A stretch of DNA of 64,000 bases from contig OX352774.1 in NCBI GenBank assembly GCA_947095535.1, forward strand, positions 35,418,496 through 35,482,495. The letters are read 5' to 3'. A model generated the notes under the pieces. It did not search any database. It was not told the DNA's origin and saw only the letters and a list, made by a program, of their open reading frames with translations. Positions within the stretch are counted from its first letter, which is position 1; the number at the start of each line of letters is the position of its first letter. The DNA comes from Poecilobothrus nobilitatus. Lineage: Eukaryota > Arthropoda > Insecta > Diptera > Dolichopodidae. Of this stretch, positions 25,654 through 37,500 are shown piece by piece. The position numbers and the translations under genes are program-made.

Positions 25654-26393
25654 AAAACGAGGAAGAGTGCAGTAGAGTAGACTGTGTCAACTCTGGGATA
25701 CCCGTATGAACGTAATATATCCTGTTTCTATAAAACTTGATCATCTTTTAAAAACATTCAGATGTTGTAGTACCAAACTACAGAGATATATTTATGTAAA
25801 TTGTGGAGTTGTATGACAGCTACCCGAATCTATTGCGCGTAGCTTCATTAAGTTCCAAGAGGTGCAAGACGCCTGAACCGGCTGCTTTGGGCCAACCAAA
25901 TTTTACAAAAGTTATTGGCCTGTAACTCGACACCTCTTTACTAAATTTCAGGTTCCCAGCTTCAATAGACACTGAGTTATTCTCATTTAAACGGATAAGT
26001 TGTATGGCAGCTGCCCGAACCCGTCGCACCACCACAACCAAATTTTACGGAAGCTGTTGCCATAAAACTTGATCATCATTTGCAAAATTTCAGAAACCTA
26101 GCTTGAATAGATAGTGAGTTATTTCTATATAAAGATAGAAGTTGTATGGCAGCTACTCGAACCCGCCGACCGAAAATGTTGGATTAAAATAGCAAACCAA
26201 CAATTTTGTAAAAGTGACGTAAAAAAAATTTCAGCCTCCTAGCTCCTTTATTTTTTGAGTTATCGTGCGGATGGACGGACGTACATGGCTTAATCGACTC
26301 AGAATTCGATTCTGAGCCGATCCATACCTTTGACACTATATCTAGCTCGACTCCTTTAAGGTGTCACAAACGTAATGGCAAATAATTTTTTGG
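25654..26393 (+). repeat. F1 modular repeat, inside the hAT-like element
   Basis: Begins AAAACGAGGAAGAGTGCAGT and TCAACTCTGGGATACCCGTA and ends with GACGGACGTACATGGC, TCAGAATTCGATTCTGAGCC and GGTGTCACAAACG. The interior is made of modules around TTGTATGGCAGCTACCCGAA. The same family occurs at 32184 and 51634 (plus) and 35150, 37784, 45537, 54195 (minus). It looks like a non-autonomous transposon with no product. Confidence 0.8.
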
Positions 26394-27969
26394 CGAAATA
26401 TATGAGCCTTTGTTTTCCTCCTTTTTTCTTTTTTTTTTTTTCCAAAGTTTATGTTTCTATACAATATATTACACGGTTGCTATACATATAGTTTGAATTT
26501 TGAAATTTGAATATGAATGATATAAAAATGTATATATGTATGCATATAGCTAGTATCTATAATAGCTATGATGGCTATACATATAGTTTAAATATGAATG
26601 GTTTAGATATGTATTTATATATGTATGTAGCTATGTAATGTAAAGTATTTATCTACATATTTTTTGTTTTGTTATGTTTCTTTTTTGTTTGTTTCTGTTG
26701 TATAAAGAATGAATGTAAATATAATATGTAAGTATTAGATATATGATGTACACACATTGAAAATTGTATGGGGTTTTATGAGTTACAGACAAATTGTGTA
26801 TGAAAGTACATTTTGTAAAAATAAAAGCTAAAAATTGTGTGCATTGTACCTACATATATAAAAATTTGCTATTATTAGAATGAGTATTCGTTATTATTCT
26901 AATATAAATTCGTCGCTTCCATTGAAGTAATATTATAAGTATGAAAAAAAAGATTTGTATTTTTTTTTACTTTAAAAATTTGATGAATTGAATGTGATTT
27001 TAAAAATTTAGACAAATTGTGTATGAAAGTGCATTTTGTAAAAATAAATTAAGCTAAAAGTTGTGTACATTGTATATAAAAATTTGCTATTATTAGAATG
27101 AGTATTCGTTATTATTTTTTGAAAATTTTTTTAAAAATAAAATTAAAGTGTAGATTTTTAAAATTTGTAAATTATATTTAAAATATTTAAATTTGTTAAA
27201 AATTAGAAATATGATTGCTGATAACCGTAAAAATTAGAAGTGTTTGCAAATAACCGTTCAATAAGAGTACAATAATTGATCTCAATTGTACATTGTATAA
27301 ATGTATAAAAAGTTGTAGAAATAGGTACCATTAAAATTGTACGATTGGGAGCCCTCAACAATGACCATATTTTATATTATGATTTATGAATTACATATGT
27401 ATGTATATTATAACGATAAGCGACTTATAAAGATCTAATATGAGTTATGTGAAGACAAATGTATGCATATATACATATATATATTTTTAATAAAAAAAAA
27501 AATCGTAGAAAAAAAATTCTTCGTTTTCTTAATCAAAGATTGCTTTAACTTTTTAAAAATATTATTTTAAAGAAAAGAAGCGGGCATATTTTTGGAATAA
27601 ATTGGTGATATATAAATCATATTAATATTAATTTTGGCGGATTGTTTAACAATCTTTTTGGAAATTGCAACTAAGTTTTTATAATTTTTGATATAAATTT
27701 AGAATTTTTTAATTTTAAAAAGAAGTTAAAATATTTTGTAATAATTTGTATATTTTATGACGTTTTGTTTATTTTGTATATTTGAAATAATATAATATTA
27801 AATTATATCAAATTTTTAAACAATATAATTATATCAAATATAGATATTTAGGTAGCTATAGAAATTTTATATACCTACAAATATTATAATAAGTTTATTA
27901 AAAGTGTTCGAAGCTAAGATAGTTGGTAAGCAAATACAGGTAAGCTAAAGAAATTTTTTTTGTTTTAAA

Positions 27970-28275
27970 ATGGGTAGACATAGACTTAAATCAGAAGAAA
28001 TTCGTAAAATATCACTTCTTCAGTCAAAAAGGGAATCTGACTTAAAAAGAAAGGATAAAAAACGTTCTTATTATGAAGCAAATAAAGGAAAATTACAATT
28101 AAAATATCAAGAAAATAAAGAAAAAATAAGTTTAAAAAATCAAGAAAATAAAGAAAAATCCAGCTTAAAATGTCAAGGAAATAAAGAAATGTTACATTTA
28201 AAACATCAAGAAAATAAAGAAAAAAATGAAATATATGGCAAAATTTTTACTAGAAAATATTTCGCCAGTCCTTAA
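27970..28275 (+). CDS. Uncharacterised 101-aa lysine-rich repeat ORF within the hAT-like element
   Basis: ATG-initiated frame, MGRHRLKSEEIRKISLL..., followed by basic KRKDKKRSYYEANKGK and four imperfect copies of an 11-12 residue unit YQENKEKISLK (QENKEKSSLK, QGNKEMLHLK, QENKEKNEIYG). The residues predict a charged helical or coiled-coil segment. I do not recognise the protein. It may be the N-terminal part of a transposon-borne product whose remainder is lost, or an exon of an undetected gene. The position 130 bp inside the right end of the hAT-like element argues for transposon cargo. Confidence 0.4.
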   Translation: MGRHRLKSEEIRKISLLQSKRESDLKRKDKKRSYYEANKGKLQLKYQENKEKISLKNQENKEKSSLKCQGNKEMLHLKHQENKEKNEIYGKIFTRKYFASP

Positions 28276-28434
28276 ATTTTATTTTTAATAAAATTTCAAA
28301 CTTACTTGTTTTCATTACTAACATTGAAATTAATTTTATTAATATATTTAGTATTTTTTTTACATTAATTATTTTTTTCTTCGCGGATCACTTAAACATC
28401 ACCGCTTGTTATAGATATTACCATACTCTGGTTA

Positions 28435-30640
28435 CTCTTATAAGCAGTGGATACCTAATTTTCAATAAGAAAACTACCGGCTTTGCCACGAGGATAGATA
28501 TAATTTCTAAAATCATTATTGACCACTTCGTCACAGATATGCTAAATTTCGAATATTTTTTTTCATATAGCAGAAACTCATCTACCTGAGTTCATTAACA
28601 AAATGTTCATTATAAGTGTTGACTTAAGTCCAATTAAAGGAGATTTTAATTATAATAAATTATTATGATCTTTCCGACGATCAAATTTGGAGTAGTCTAG
28701 ATTCGTATGCAACTCTTGATGAAGTTGTTAATATCTTAGCTCAGTTGATAAATAAATACCCCAAAGGTTCTTCTACTGAAAAATTTAGAAAAACAGAAGT
28801 ATGATTAGATGACAAAAGAAATATATCTGATTCTTTTTATAGATACACCAAAAAATATCCAAACAATCCCAAAGTTAAAATTCTATATGAAACATATAAA
28901 GTAACATTAATTATTGATGCTAAAGCCAATTTTTGTTCTGCGAATATCATGGGCAACATATAAATCAATTATTCTAAGTAAAAATACCAAAACTCCTTTG
29001 TCAGTTAAAGATGCTCAAGTATGAGCTACACATCTCAAGAATTTCTGACACAATGAACACATTTTTTGAATCAATATCAGATAATCTTAATATACCAACA
29101 ACCAATGTCCAATACCAGTCCTATAATAACTCTCCTCCAAACTTACTCTTTTTTAATCTCTCCTTTGAAATCTCCTTTGAAATCATCATCATAATCATTA
29201 ATCTCTCCTTTGAAATCATCGACGCGACAGGATATGATGGTATTTCCACAAAATTTGTTAAAAAGCATTTGGGATACCATAAGCGAGTACCAGAGGTTTA
29301 ATATTTCTTATATCCATGCATTTACTTAGGTAATTTATATAAGTAATGAAAGTTATTTATTATTCTAAGTTTATTTCAATTTACTCGTAATTAAAAATTT
29401 CTAGTCCAGAAGAGAGATTATATTTTGTTTATATTTTCAAATTTCGTTCTCGATACTTCCAAATCCACCAAACCATTGTAAAAATAAGTAACATCAAGAT
29501 TACATTATAATTACAATATATGTGAACGTTTAATGTTTTTAAGACGTTAAAACACTTTTAATATTTTTTATTGACTACTTTTCATTTTAGTAATTTTTTT
29601 TTATTTTTTATTTGAGTTAAGGTGTAATGAAAAATGTTTTTTGTTATTTCTCTTTGAAGATTCCTCACTTTAACATAAAAAGTAATTAAAGGTATATTTA
29701 ATTAAATTAAATTTACCTTTAATTAATTAAAGGTTTTTTTGTTACATATTTTATATTATATAAAAATTTCATTATTAAATAAAATTTGCAATAGATGAAA
29801 GCATGTGTGTAGGAGCAATATTTGAATACTATCCCACTATTATATTACTGTTACTAGTAATACTATTATACTAACTAGAGTACTATTATACTATGAAATA
29901 AAAAAATACTATTAATCAAATAGAATACACTGCGTCAGAATTGACGATTACATAATTAATTAATTAAGAGCGAATACTACAACGGGGGGTCCCGCAAGGA
30001 TCAGTTAGTCCTTACTTAGTCCTTACTTATATCTTTCATACATAATGAATTTTGCAAAAAGTAAATTAATCTCAAGATACAACACGTATGCGAACGACAC
30101 AAACCTAGTAGTTAAAGCAAAAAGCTTAAAAGAATTAGAAAACATAATAAATCACGACCTAGGATTTTCTGCGTTTGGCTGAACGACAAAGAACTATGCC
30201 TAAATGTTAAAAGGAAAAAGTGCATAAATGAAAAAGTACATACAAGTGATATCAAAATGGCGCAATCTAGTGCTAATAAAGGCCTTCACGCAGCATCGTG
30301 AAGGTCACCACCATACCTATCTACCTATATAATATTTAAAACCCTCAAAAAAAGTTATCATGGAATTCATAATGAAGTAAAAAACAACATAGTACAAACA
30401 GTTAAGGACATAAAATATCTGGGAATCATCATCGATGAAAAACTTAAGCGGGATGATCACTTAAACCATATAAAAAAATGTATTGTTCCAATATCGATGA
30501 CGATAAATAGGGCTGGTGGTATATAACCGAAATAGCAGCAAAATTTATCTATAATGGCCATATCTTTTCCAGAATTAGATACAATATTTGTAGCTGGTGT
30601 CAGTGCTCAAAATTTCAGGTAAAAAAAATTCGAATAGTGA
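28435..30640 (+). pseudogene. Non-LTR retrotransposon ORF2 remnant (endonuclease and reverse transcriptase)
   Basis: Decayed but ordered LINE domains: end of the endonuclease (SGYLIFNKKTTGFATRI-like, 28450..28640), the linker (KKYPNNPKVKILYETYKVTL near 28850), NTFFESISDNLNIP (29050) and ATGYDGISTKFVKKHL (29220), then after a deletion GVPQGSVSPY (about 29980), YANDTNLVVKAKSLKEL where YADD is expected, and LGIIIDEKLKRDDHLNHIKK (30420). Frameshifts, stops and a missing middle (29300..29965) make it non-functional. It abuts the hAT-like element. Confidence 0.75.
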
Positions 30641-32044
30641 TGAACAGAACTAAAATTTAGAACTGAATACAGAACTAAAACGGTGGAACTATACAAAAAA
30701 CGAATTAATTGGATATAAACCAATTACTTTACTTTAAGAAGTGCAAATATATCTATAAAATAAAAAATAATAAACAGTGTTGTATATATGTATATACATA
30801 TATAGTTATCACACTAAAAAGAAGAGAAATATTGTTGTACCAAAGGCAAAAACAGCTAAAAAACTCAAAAGCTTGAAATGTATTGAAATGAAATTATATA
30901 ATATTCTTCCAAATAAAATTAAAATAAGAAATTTTCAAAAGTAAACTTAAAATATTATTAAATAATTTAATATTTTTTTTCATTCATTTTTTTTTCGTTT
31001 TTCGCAATTAATTAGCTCTTCTTAAATATTGAAATATAATTTATAATATGTAAATAATTTAATTTCTTATTCATAATTTATATTACAAATTATCTAAAAA
31101 TTAAATAAAATTTATTAAAAAAAAAAAAATACATAATCAGTCGTTAAAAACAAAAATTAATAAAAATTAGTTTGAGAAAGTTAAACACTTTACAATATTA
31201 GTGTCAGGAGTATTTTTTTATTCGGAAAGAAATATTTTTTGACAGATCGACGTGTCGGAAGAGGTTAACGTTTCAAAGTCGTATTGATGCATTTAACTGT
31301 TTTGGTGACGAACTACGTTTCTACAAAGTTTGATTTGAACTTATTTAATGGAACCGTATAAATGTGACAACGATAAAATAAAAAACTTTTAATGAGCCCT
31401 GATTCCGGAACAGGTTAACGGATTAGTAGTGTTAGTTATATTATCATTTACAATTAATTAATCAAATTTTAATATTAATGCATACATCTATTATGAATGA
31501 GTTATTAAATAATAACAAAAAAGCCTGTTAATTAAGTGTTGTTGATTGTTAAATTTTAAATGGTTATGATAATAAAAATAAAATTTCTTTAACGTTCTCT
31601 ATATCCTTGAAAACTGAAAATTAAATTTTCAATGTAATTATAAATACCTATGTATATGTAAATAAAAAAAAAAAAAAAGAGAAAATTTTATTGTGTTATT
31701 GTGTTATTTTATATTAAAGTACGACAAGTACGGATATGAAAAATCAATCTAAATTTTTAATAAAAACATAACAAAATCATTTAATGAAAATTTGTTGGTG
31801 TTTTGTGTTAGAGATTTTAAGAAATGGGATTTCGTACCCAACCTCTTTAAATATAACGTAGAAATTTTGATATAATGTTCGCAATATTGTTATTGTTTTG
31901 TTCTTAGAAATGCTTATTTTAGCATTAAGTAATTTATATTTTGAGTATAAATTATTTAATATTACTACTCTTAAGAACGGTAACAAAAATTATTTAGGTG
32001 CCGAAGAACACATATAAATAAAGAAAACATAACATAATGCATAA
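30641..32044. other. Intergenic AT-rich DNA
   Basis: No supported gene or repeat. A 69-residue minus-strand frame at 31777..31986 and a 61-residue one at 31971..32156 lack family resemblance; the latter runs into the SINE below. Confidence 0.5.
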
Positions 32045-32160
32045 TGGATAAAAAGGTATGAAATACGCTATAAACAGCGAGGTACTGTGGGTTCAAATCC
32101 AACACAACACAAAAATATTTCTCCCTTTCGACATTTACAGCCATACTTACAGCCATACTT
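32045..32160 (+). mobile_element. SINE-1, degenerate copy lacking the 5' end
   Basis: Retains TATGAAATACGCTATAAACA, the B-box GTGGGTTCAAATCC and CGACATTTACAGCCATAC from SINE-1, with the A-box region rearranged. It stops directly against the F1 copy that starts at 32184. Confidence 0.65.
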
Positions 32161-32183
32161 GCAAAAAATAAACCAAAAAAAAG

Positions 32184-33440
32184 AAAAACGAGGAAGAGTG
32201 CAGTAGAGTAGACTGTGTCAACTCTGGGATACCCGTATGAACGTAATATATCCTGTTTCTATAAAACTTGATCATCTTTTAAAAACATTCAGATGTTTTA
32301 GTACCGAACTACAGAGATATATTTATGTAAATTGTGGAGTTGTATGACAGCTACCTGAATCTATTGCGCCTAGCTTCATTAAGTTCCAAGAGGTGCAAGA
32401 AGCCTGAACCGGCTGCTCTACACCAACCAAATTTTACAAAAGTTGTTGGCCTATAACTCGACACCTCTTTACTAAATTTCAGGTTCCTAGCTTCAATAGA
32501 CACTGAGTTATTCTCATTTAAACGGATAAGTTGTATGGTAGCTACCCGAACCCGTCGCAGCACCACAACCAAATTTTGCAAAAGTGGTTGCCATAAAACT
32601 TGATCATCATTTGCAAGATTTCAGACGCCTAGCTTCATTAAGTTCCAAGAGGTGCAAGAAGCCTGAACCGGCTGCTCTAGACCAACCAAATTTTACAAAA
32701 GTTGTTGGCCTATAACTCGACACTTCTTTACTAAATTTCAGGTTCCTAGCTTCAATAGACACTGAGTTATTCTCATTTAAACGGATAAGTTGTATGGCAG
32801 CTACCCGAACCCGTCGCACCACCACAACCAAATTTTACGGAAGTTGTTGCTATAAAACTTGATCATCATTTGCAAGATTTCAGACGCCTAACTTTATTAA
32901 GTTCGAAGAGGTGCAAGAAGCCTGAACCGGCTGCTCTAGACCAACCAAATTTTGCAAAGGTTGTTGGCCTGTAACTCGACACCTTGTTACTAAATATCAG
33001 GTTGCTAGCTTCAATAGACACTGAGTTATTCTCATTTAAACGGAGAAGTTGTATGGCAGCTACCCGAACCCGCCGCACCACCACAACCAAATTTTGCAGA
33101 AGTTGTTGCCATAAAACTTGATCATTTGCAAAATTTCAGAAACCTAGCTTGAATAGATACTGAGTTATTTCTATATAAAGATAGAAGTTGTATGGCAGCT
33201 ACTCGAACCCGCCTACCGAAAATGTTGGATTTAAATAGCAAAACTAACAATTTTGCAAAAGTGCCGTAAAAAAAATTTCAGCCTCCTAGTTCCTTTATTT
33301 TTTGAGTTATCGTGCGGACGGACGGACGGACGTACATGGCTTAATCGACTCAGAATTCGATTCTGAGCCGATCCATACCTTTAACACTATATCTAGCTCG
33401 ACTCCTTTAAGGTGTCACAAACGTAATGGCAAATTTATTG
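32184..33440 (+). repeat. F1 modular repeat with a triplicated 259-bp internal unit
   Basis: Same ends as the 25654 copy, but longer because an internal unit (around CGACACCTCTTTACTAAATT, CTTCAATAGACACTGAGTTA, TGTATGGCAGCTACCCGAAC) is tandemly repeated, with equivalent points at about 32461, 32720 and 32979. Three similar minus-strand frames of 74-76 residues are by-products of the tandem units. The Gacg-rich tail GGACGGACGGACGTACATGG is at 33317. Confidence 0.85.
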
Positions 33441-33624
33441 GCAATAAATGGCACACTTTCTATGTACTTTATATTTTGGAAAATTACATAATATAACATA
33501 AGATAATGTAATAGTACTAAACCGTTGATTACAAGCTTACCAAGCCCATTATAAGTTGAATATTATGTAGCAATATTATTTATCTGTTTATATTATATTA
33601 TTTATATTTTTTTCCCTTGCCACT

Positions 33625-33800
33625 CCAATGAGGAGTATAGGTCATCCACTAAGTCATTCATTATTCATATTTGACTAAGCTTCAGTTTCGTGAATCATTA
33701 ATTTCACTAAGCCGTTGATTACTCGGCTGTAGCTATTGTACAAGAGACGAAGACGTTTCTTTTTAATTCTACGCCATCTATTATCTTATGCAAGAATTAT
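33625..33800 (-). repeat. Dispersed repeat, inverted relative of 13520..13720
   Basis: The reverse complement contains ATAAGATAATAGATGGCGTA, ACGGCTTAGTGAAATTAATG and GAAGCTTAGTCAAATATGAA, colinear with the copy in gene B intron 1. Ends are not defined. Confidence 0.7.
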
Positions 33801-33942
33801 GTTTTATTATTATTTTTTATTATATAGCTATTACAATATGATATTAAATATAATTTATAGGACATATATACTTATTTTTAATTTAATTATATTTTACTAA
33901 TTATATATTATAAGAAAAATCTATATTATTTTTTATTGTGCT

Positions 33943-34020
33943 ATATGACCCAGCCGGGGTTTTAACCCGAAACCTTTCATACGAAAGGGCCGTGTTTTAA
34001 CAACTACACCATTCGCTGAA
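33943..34020 (-). mobile_element. tRNA-like SINE head (SINE-2)
   Basis: On the minus strand, TGGTGTAGTTGTTAAAACAC is A-box-like with a possible D stem GTGT/ACAC, and TCGGGTTAAAACCCCGG is a T-arm-like B-box. The anticodon arm and variable region do not fit a functional tRNA, and the acceptor ends do not pair. A relative with the same GTCATA end lies at 48390..48464, which supports a mobile family rather than a tRNA gene. Confidence 0.6.
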
Positions 34021-34374
34021 TATTATTTATATACAACCAATATATATTTGGCAAAAAGAGAGAATTTATTAAGTCAACTAACTTTTCAGTAATTTTTCTT
34101 CAAATTAAAAAAAATGTGACCTGTACAGTATATTGAAAACCTTCGATTAATTAGAAATATGCTTAACCACTTAGTATAATGGAAGCGACGCAAGTATGAA
34201 TACACTTACTTATCTTTCTTTAAAAAAAAATCACTTATTTAAATAAAGTAAATATCTAATTTGTTTCACTAAAATATTTAGAAATTTCCTGATAACAAAA
34301 CGATAAAAAAAGAATGATGATTTTTTGCTTTCATTAACACAAAATAGTTTCACAAAAAAGATCAATAAAGATCG

Positions 34375-34507
34375 TATTTCAAAAAGTGTTTTATATTTGA
34401 TAAGTTGTGTCCTGATTTTAATCGGAATAATAGTGTAAACATTTTTATTATTATAATAAAGTATTTTTTATTTAGAAAAAAATAAAAAAAAATAATTATA
34501 CGCAAAA
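34375..34507 (+). promoter_or_regulatory. Conserved 5' leader/promoter-proximal block of gene C
   Basis: About 130 bp upstream of the start codon align with 44902..45033 upstream of gene D, including TATTTCAAAAAGTGTTTT and AATAAAGTATTTTTTATTTA. The in-frame TAA at 34493 supports ATG 34508 as the start. Which part is promoter and which is 5' UTR cannot be told from sequence alone. Confidence 0.5.
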
Positions 34508-37500
34508 ATGTCAAAAAATTATAAAAAATTAGATACAGATTATGAAAAAAATGGTGCATCACTTTTATCAGATTCCACTAAACAGTATAATGTATCTAAT
34601 TCAAATTTTACTGTTATATCATTATTTAAATTCAAACGATTATTTAATAAATTAAATCTTATTATATTATTTATAATAGTATTAGTTTTATATATAACTG
34701 AAAATGGTATATTAAATAACTGTAATGGAATAAAAAAAATGTCATCTAATAAAACGTTGGAAATTGAAAATATTTCAAATGGTATAAGAATATTTTTAAA
34801 ATTTTATATTAATAACTTTACAAAAATATATATGTAAACATAAAATTTATTATATACTCATAAAGTCATATGATTCAAAGATTAGGTTAGCCTAACACAA
34901 CAGTTTCGAGTATAGTTGCGAAATTTATATCTTCATATCCTAGTTACTTAAGTAGGGTATACATTATAAGTTCAGCCGTTATTTTGTGACTGAATTAATA
35001 ATGTATACTTTATAAAACTGTCAGTTAAATAGCAAACATTTTTGCTATTTATCAGTTGCACTGCATTATCAAACTGACGACTAAACTGATAATGTATACC
35101 CTACTTTAATAAAGCTATACATATCTGAAATTTTAGAAAATATGAATTACCTTCTATGGCAACATCTTCTGTAAAATTTTGGTTGGTTTGTTACAATGTA
35201 ATCGAGTAGCTGTCATACAATTTTCAAATTTACATAAATATATCACGGTACTTAATTAAGTGAAACATCTGGAATGATGATTATCATTTACAATCAAGCA
35301 TTATGGAAACAGCATATATAGTATTATGTTCATGTACGAAAATCGTCATTTTGAAATGATTTTTTTTTTTTTCGTAGTCGTCATTTGTTTTGTATTAGAA
35401 CAGTAATTTAATAAAATTATATGACGACCAATGACGTCATTAAATTTTTCTCACAACCCTTTCTAAAACGGTTCTGTTTTAAAATATATAGGATTTAAAT
35501 GATTTATTTTTTTGTCTGAGGTTGATATCTTTAAAAATGTACCACTTATTATATAAAACAAGTATGCTTTTAAAGAATATTAACTTGCAGTAATTGGGGG
35601 TCATGTGGCATTTTGTATACCTATTGAAAAAATTGCATTCAAAAAACAATGACATTTTTTCTGTATGAAATTGTAATTATCTATGGATATTAATCATCAT
35701 AATTAAACTTTCATGTAAGTGCTTATCTAATATTTTTAAAGTAAAATTTCATGTAGTATTTCTAAAAAAAATATTTGATAAAAAAAAAATATTAAAATGA
35801 TAAAAATTATATTAATATTAATAAGATACTTCTTTTTAAATATACCCAATTGTAATTTTGTGAATTATTTAATTATCTTTTATAATATTGGTTTGATAGA
35901 ATTGATTTTTTCAATTATCTAGAAAATAATTTACCATTTTGTTTATTTAATTGTTGGACAAACCCAAAAATTTTATGGCAACGTATACCTCTCAACCTGT
36001 ACAAGATATCGTTCACTAATTTTTCTTTCGATCAGTAGAGCATTTTACTTATTAATTACTTGTTCAAGATTTTAGGTCTAAATGGTCCGGCTAATAGACT
36101 CTATTCTTGATAAAAATCTTATTCTAAAGCAAAAGAATTTACTTAGTTAATTTGTTGATAATATTTTATTTCGTTCCGACAGGTACAATTGGCAGAAGCA
36201 TATTTTACTGTCCATATAAAATTAAATTTTGTAAAAACTAGCAATTGAACGAAGCAAATGAATTTTGAAATTTCGTTTCAGTACCTCTTGATTACTTGAG
36301 AGAGAGCAAGTAATCACTCTGCCTTATTACTTAGTTTTATCAAGAATTTTTTTATAAAAGCTGTGTTTTGTAGTCATTTCAGCTTGGGAAAGTTACATGA
36401 GATGTATACATTTGACGTAATTGGTATAGTCTCTGTGATAACATGATAACAACACAATTCTCAAGTAAGTAAATAGAATTTTTGAAGACAATTAAAGCTG
36501 ATAATTTTAATATTTAAAATATATACCGTTATAAACCGATAAAGATATGATTTTTACTTTACAAATATATCAAAAATTTTGTATACCGTTATCCGAAAAC
36601 AATTAAATATAGCAGATAAACGAACTTGTACATTTTTATAGGTTAGAAAATATATCCTAATTCGTAAAGTTTCTCAACCTAGTCTATGAGAAAAAATATT
36701 TTAAAATTAATTCATAAAAAGGATCTACAAAAGAAGAAAAATATAATGCAACATAAACAGATAAATAATAGCAACCATACTCTTGTTATTTACATCTTAA
36801 ATGCTTAGTCTACCGCTTCGGCATATTTCTACTAAACCATTTAAAAAAAATAGAGAATTCTGACAACGATTCACCGTTATAGAACAATTTTTCTGCAGAA
36901 GAAAAAAAAATTAAGACAGCTGAAATTTGAAAATGACATTTAAATTATTTTAAATTTTTGTTTATTAGATGAACCGAATTAAAAATTTTTCAAAAAAAGA
37001 CAGATGAAAAAAAGTTCCGCACAAAAAGTTAAAGTTGAATCAACTTTTCTCCCGGTGAGAAAAAAAATTCCGAAATAAATTTGAAAAATGAGAGGCTTCA
37101 AATTTTCATATAAAAAACATGCGCGTACTGATGACTGAGGCTAAAATATCCAAAGCGGTTAATCCAGGATAATATTGATTAAAAAAAGGAAAATGATCGA
37201 TACATTTTGTTATTTATTTATTTAATTTAGTTTAGTTTATTTTAAATTTAATTTTATTTTTTTAATTTTTTAGGTAAAAGTAACATTGGAAAATATTTAG
37301 AAAATCCAGATATACATAACATAATAAAACAACATGGTTATTTGGTATATGAACGTAATTGTAAAATACCAAATATTGATCCTTTTGATCCCAATATAAT
37401 GGAACATTTTGAAAAACGAACATTTCAAAACTGTTCCAAGAATGAAATTTTAACATATGTTACATTTAACGAAAATATTTTAAAATATGAATTATTTTTT

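Larger units (their letters stand above)
25318..28408. mobile_element. hAT-like element, about 3.1 kb, with degraded 8-bp target duplication
   Basis: The left end CAGCGGTTCTTAAACTTTAT, then CTTCGCGGACCACGG, is a classic hAT-type terminus. The right end read in reverse, CAAGCGGTGATGTTTAAGTG then ATCCGCGAAG, matches it. Flanking octamers TTATGGAG (25310..25317) and TTATAGAT (28409..28416) agree at 6 of 8 positions. No hAT transposase is recognisable inside. The cargo is an F1 repeat (25654..26393) and a repetitive open frame (27970..28275), so this is non-autonomous. Confidence 0.7.

Noticed and set aside
32351..33090. Three similar minus-strand ORFs (74-76 aa, RRVRVAAIQLIRLNENNSVS type), also at 25820..26041
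   Set aside because: They are translations of the tandem F1 units; the same frames are broken in other F1 copies, and there is no family resemblance or conserved start context.
33943..34020. Possible functional tRNA gene on the minus strand
   Set aside because: D-arm and T-arm fit, but the acceptor stem does not pair, the anticodon stem has a mismatch, position 33 is not T, and the variable loop is too short. A related mobile copy exists at 48390.
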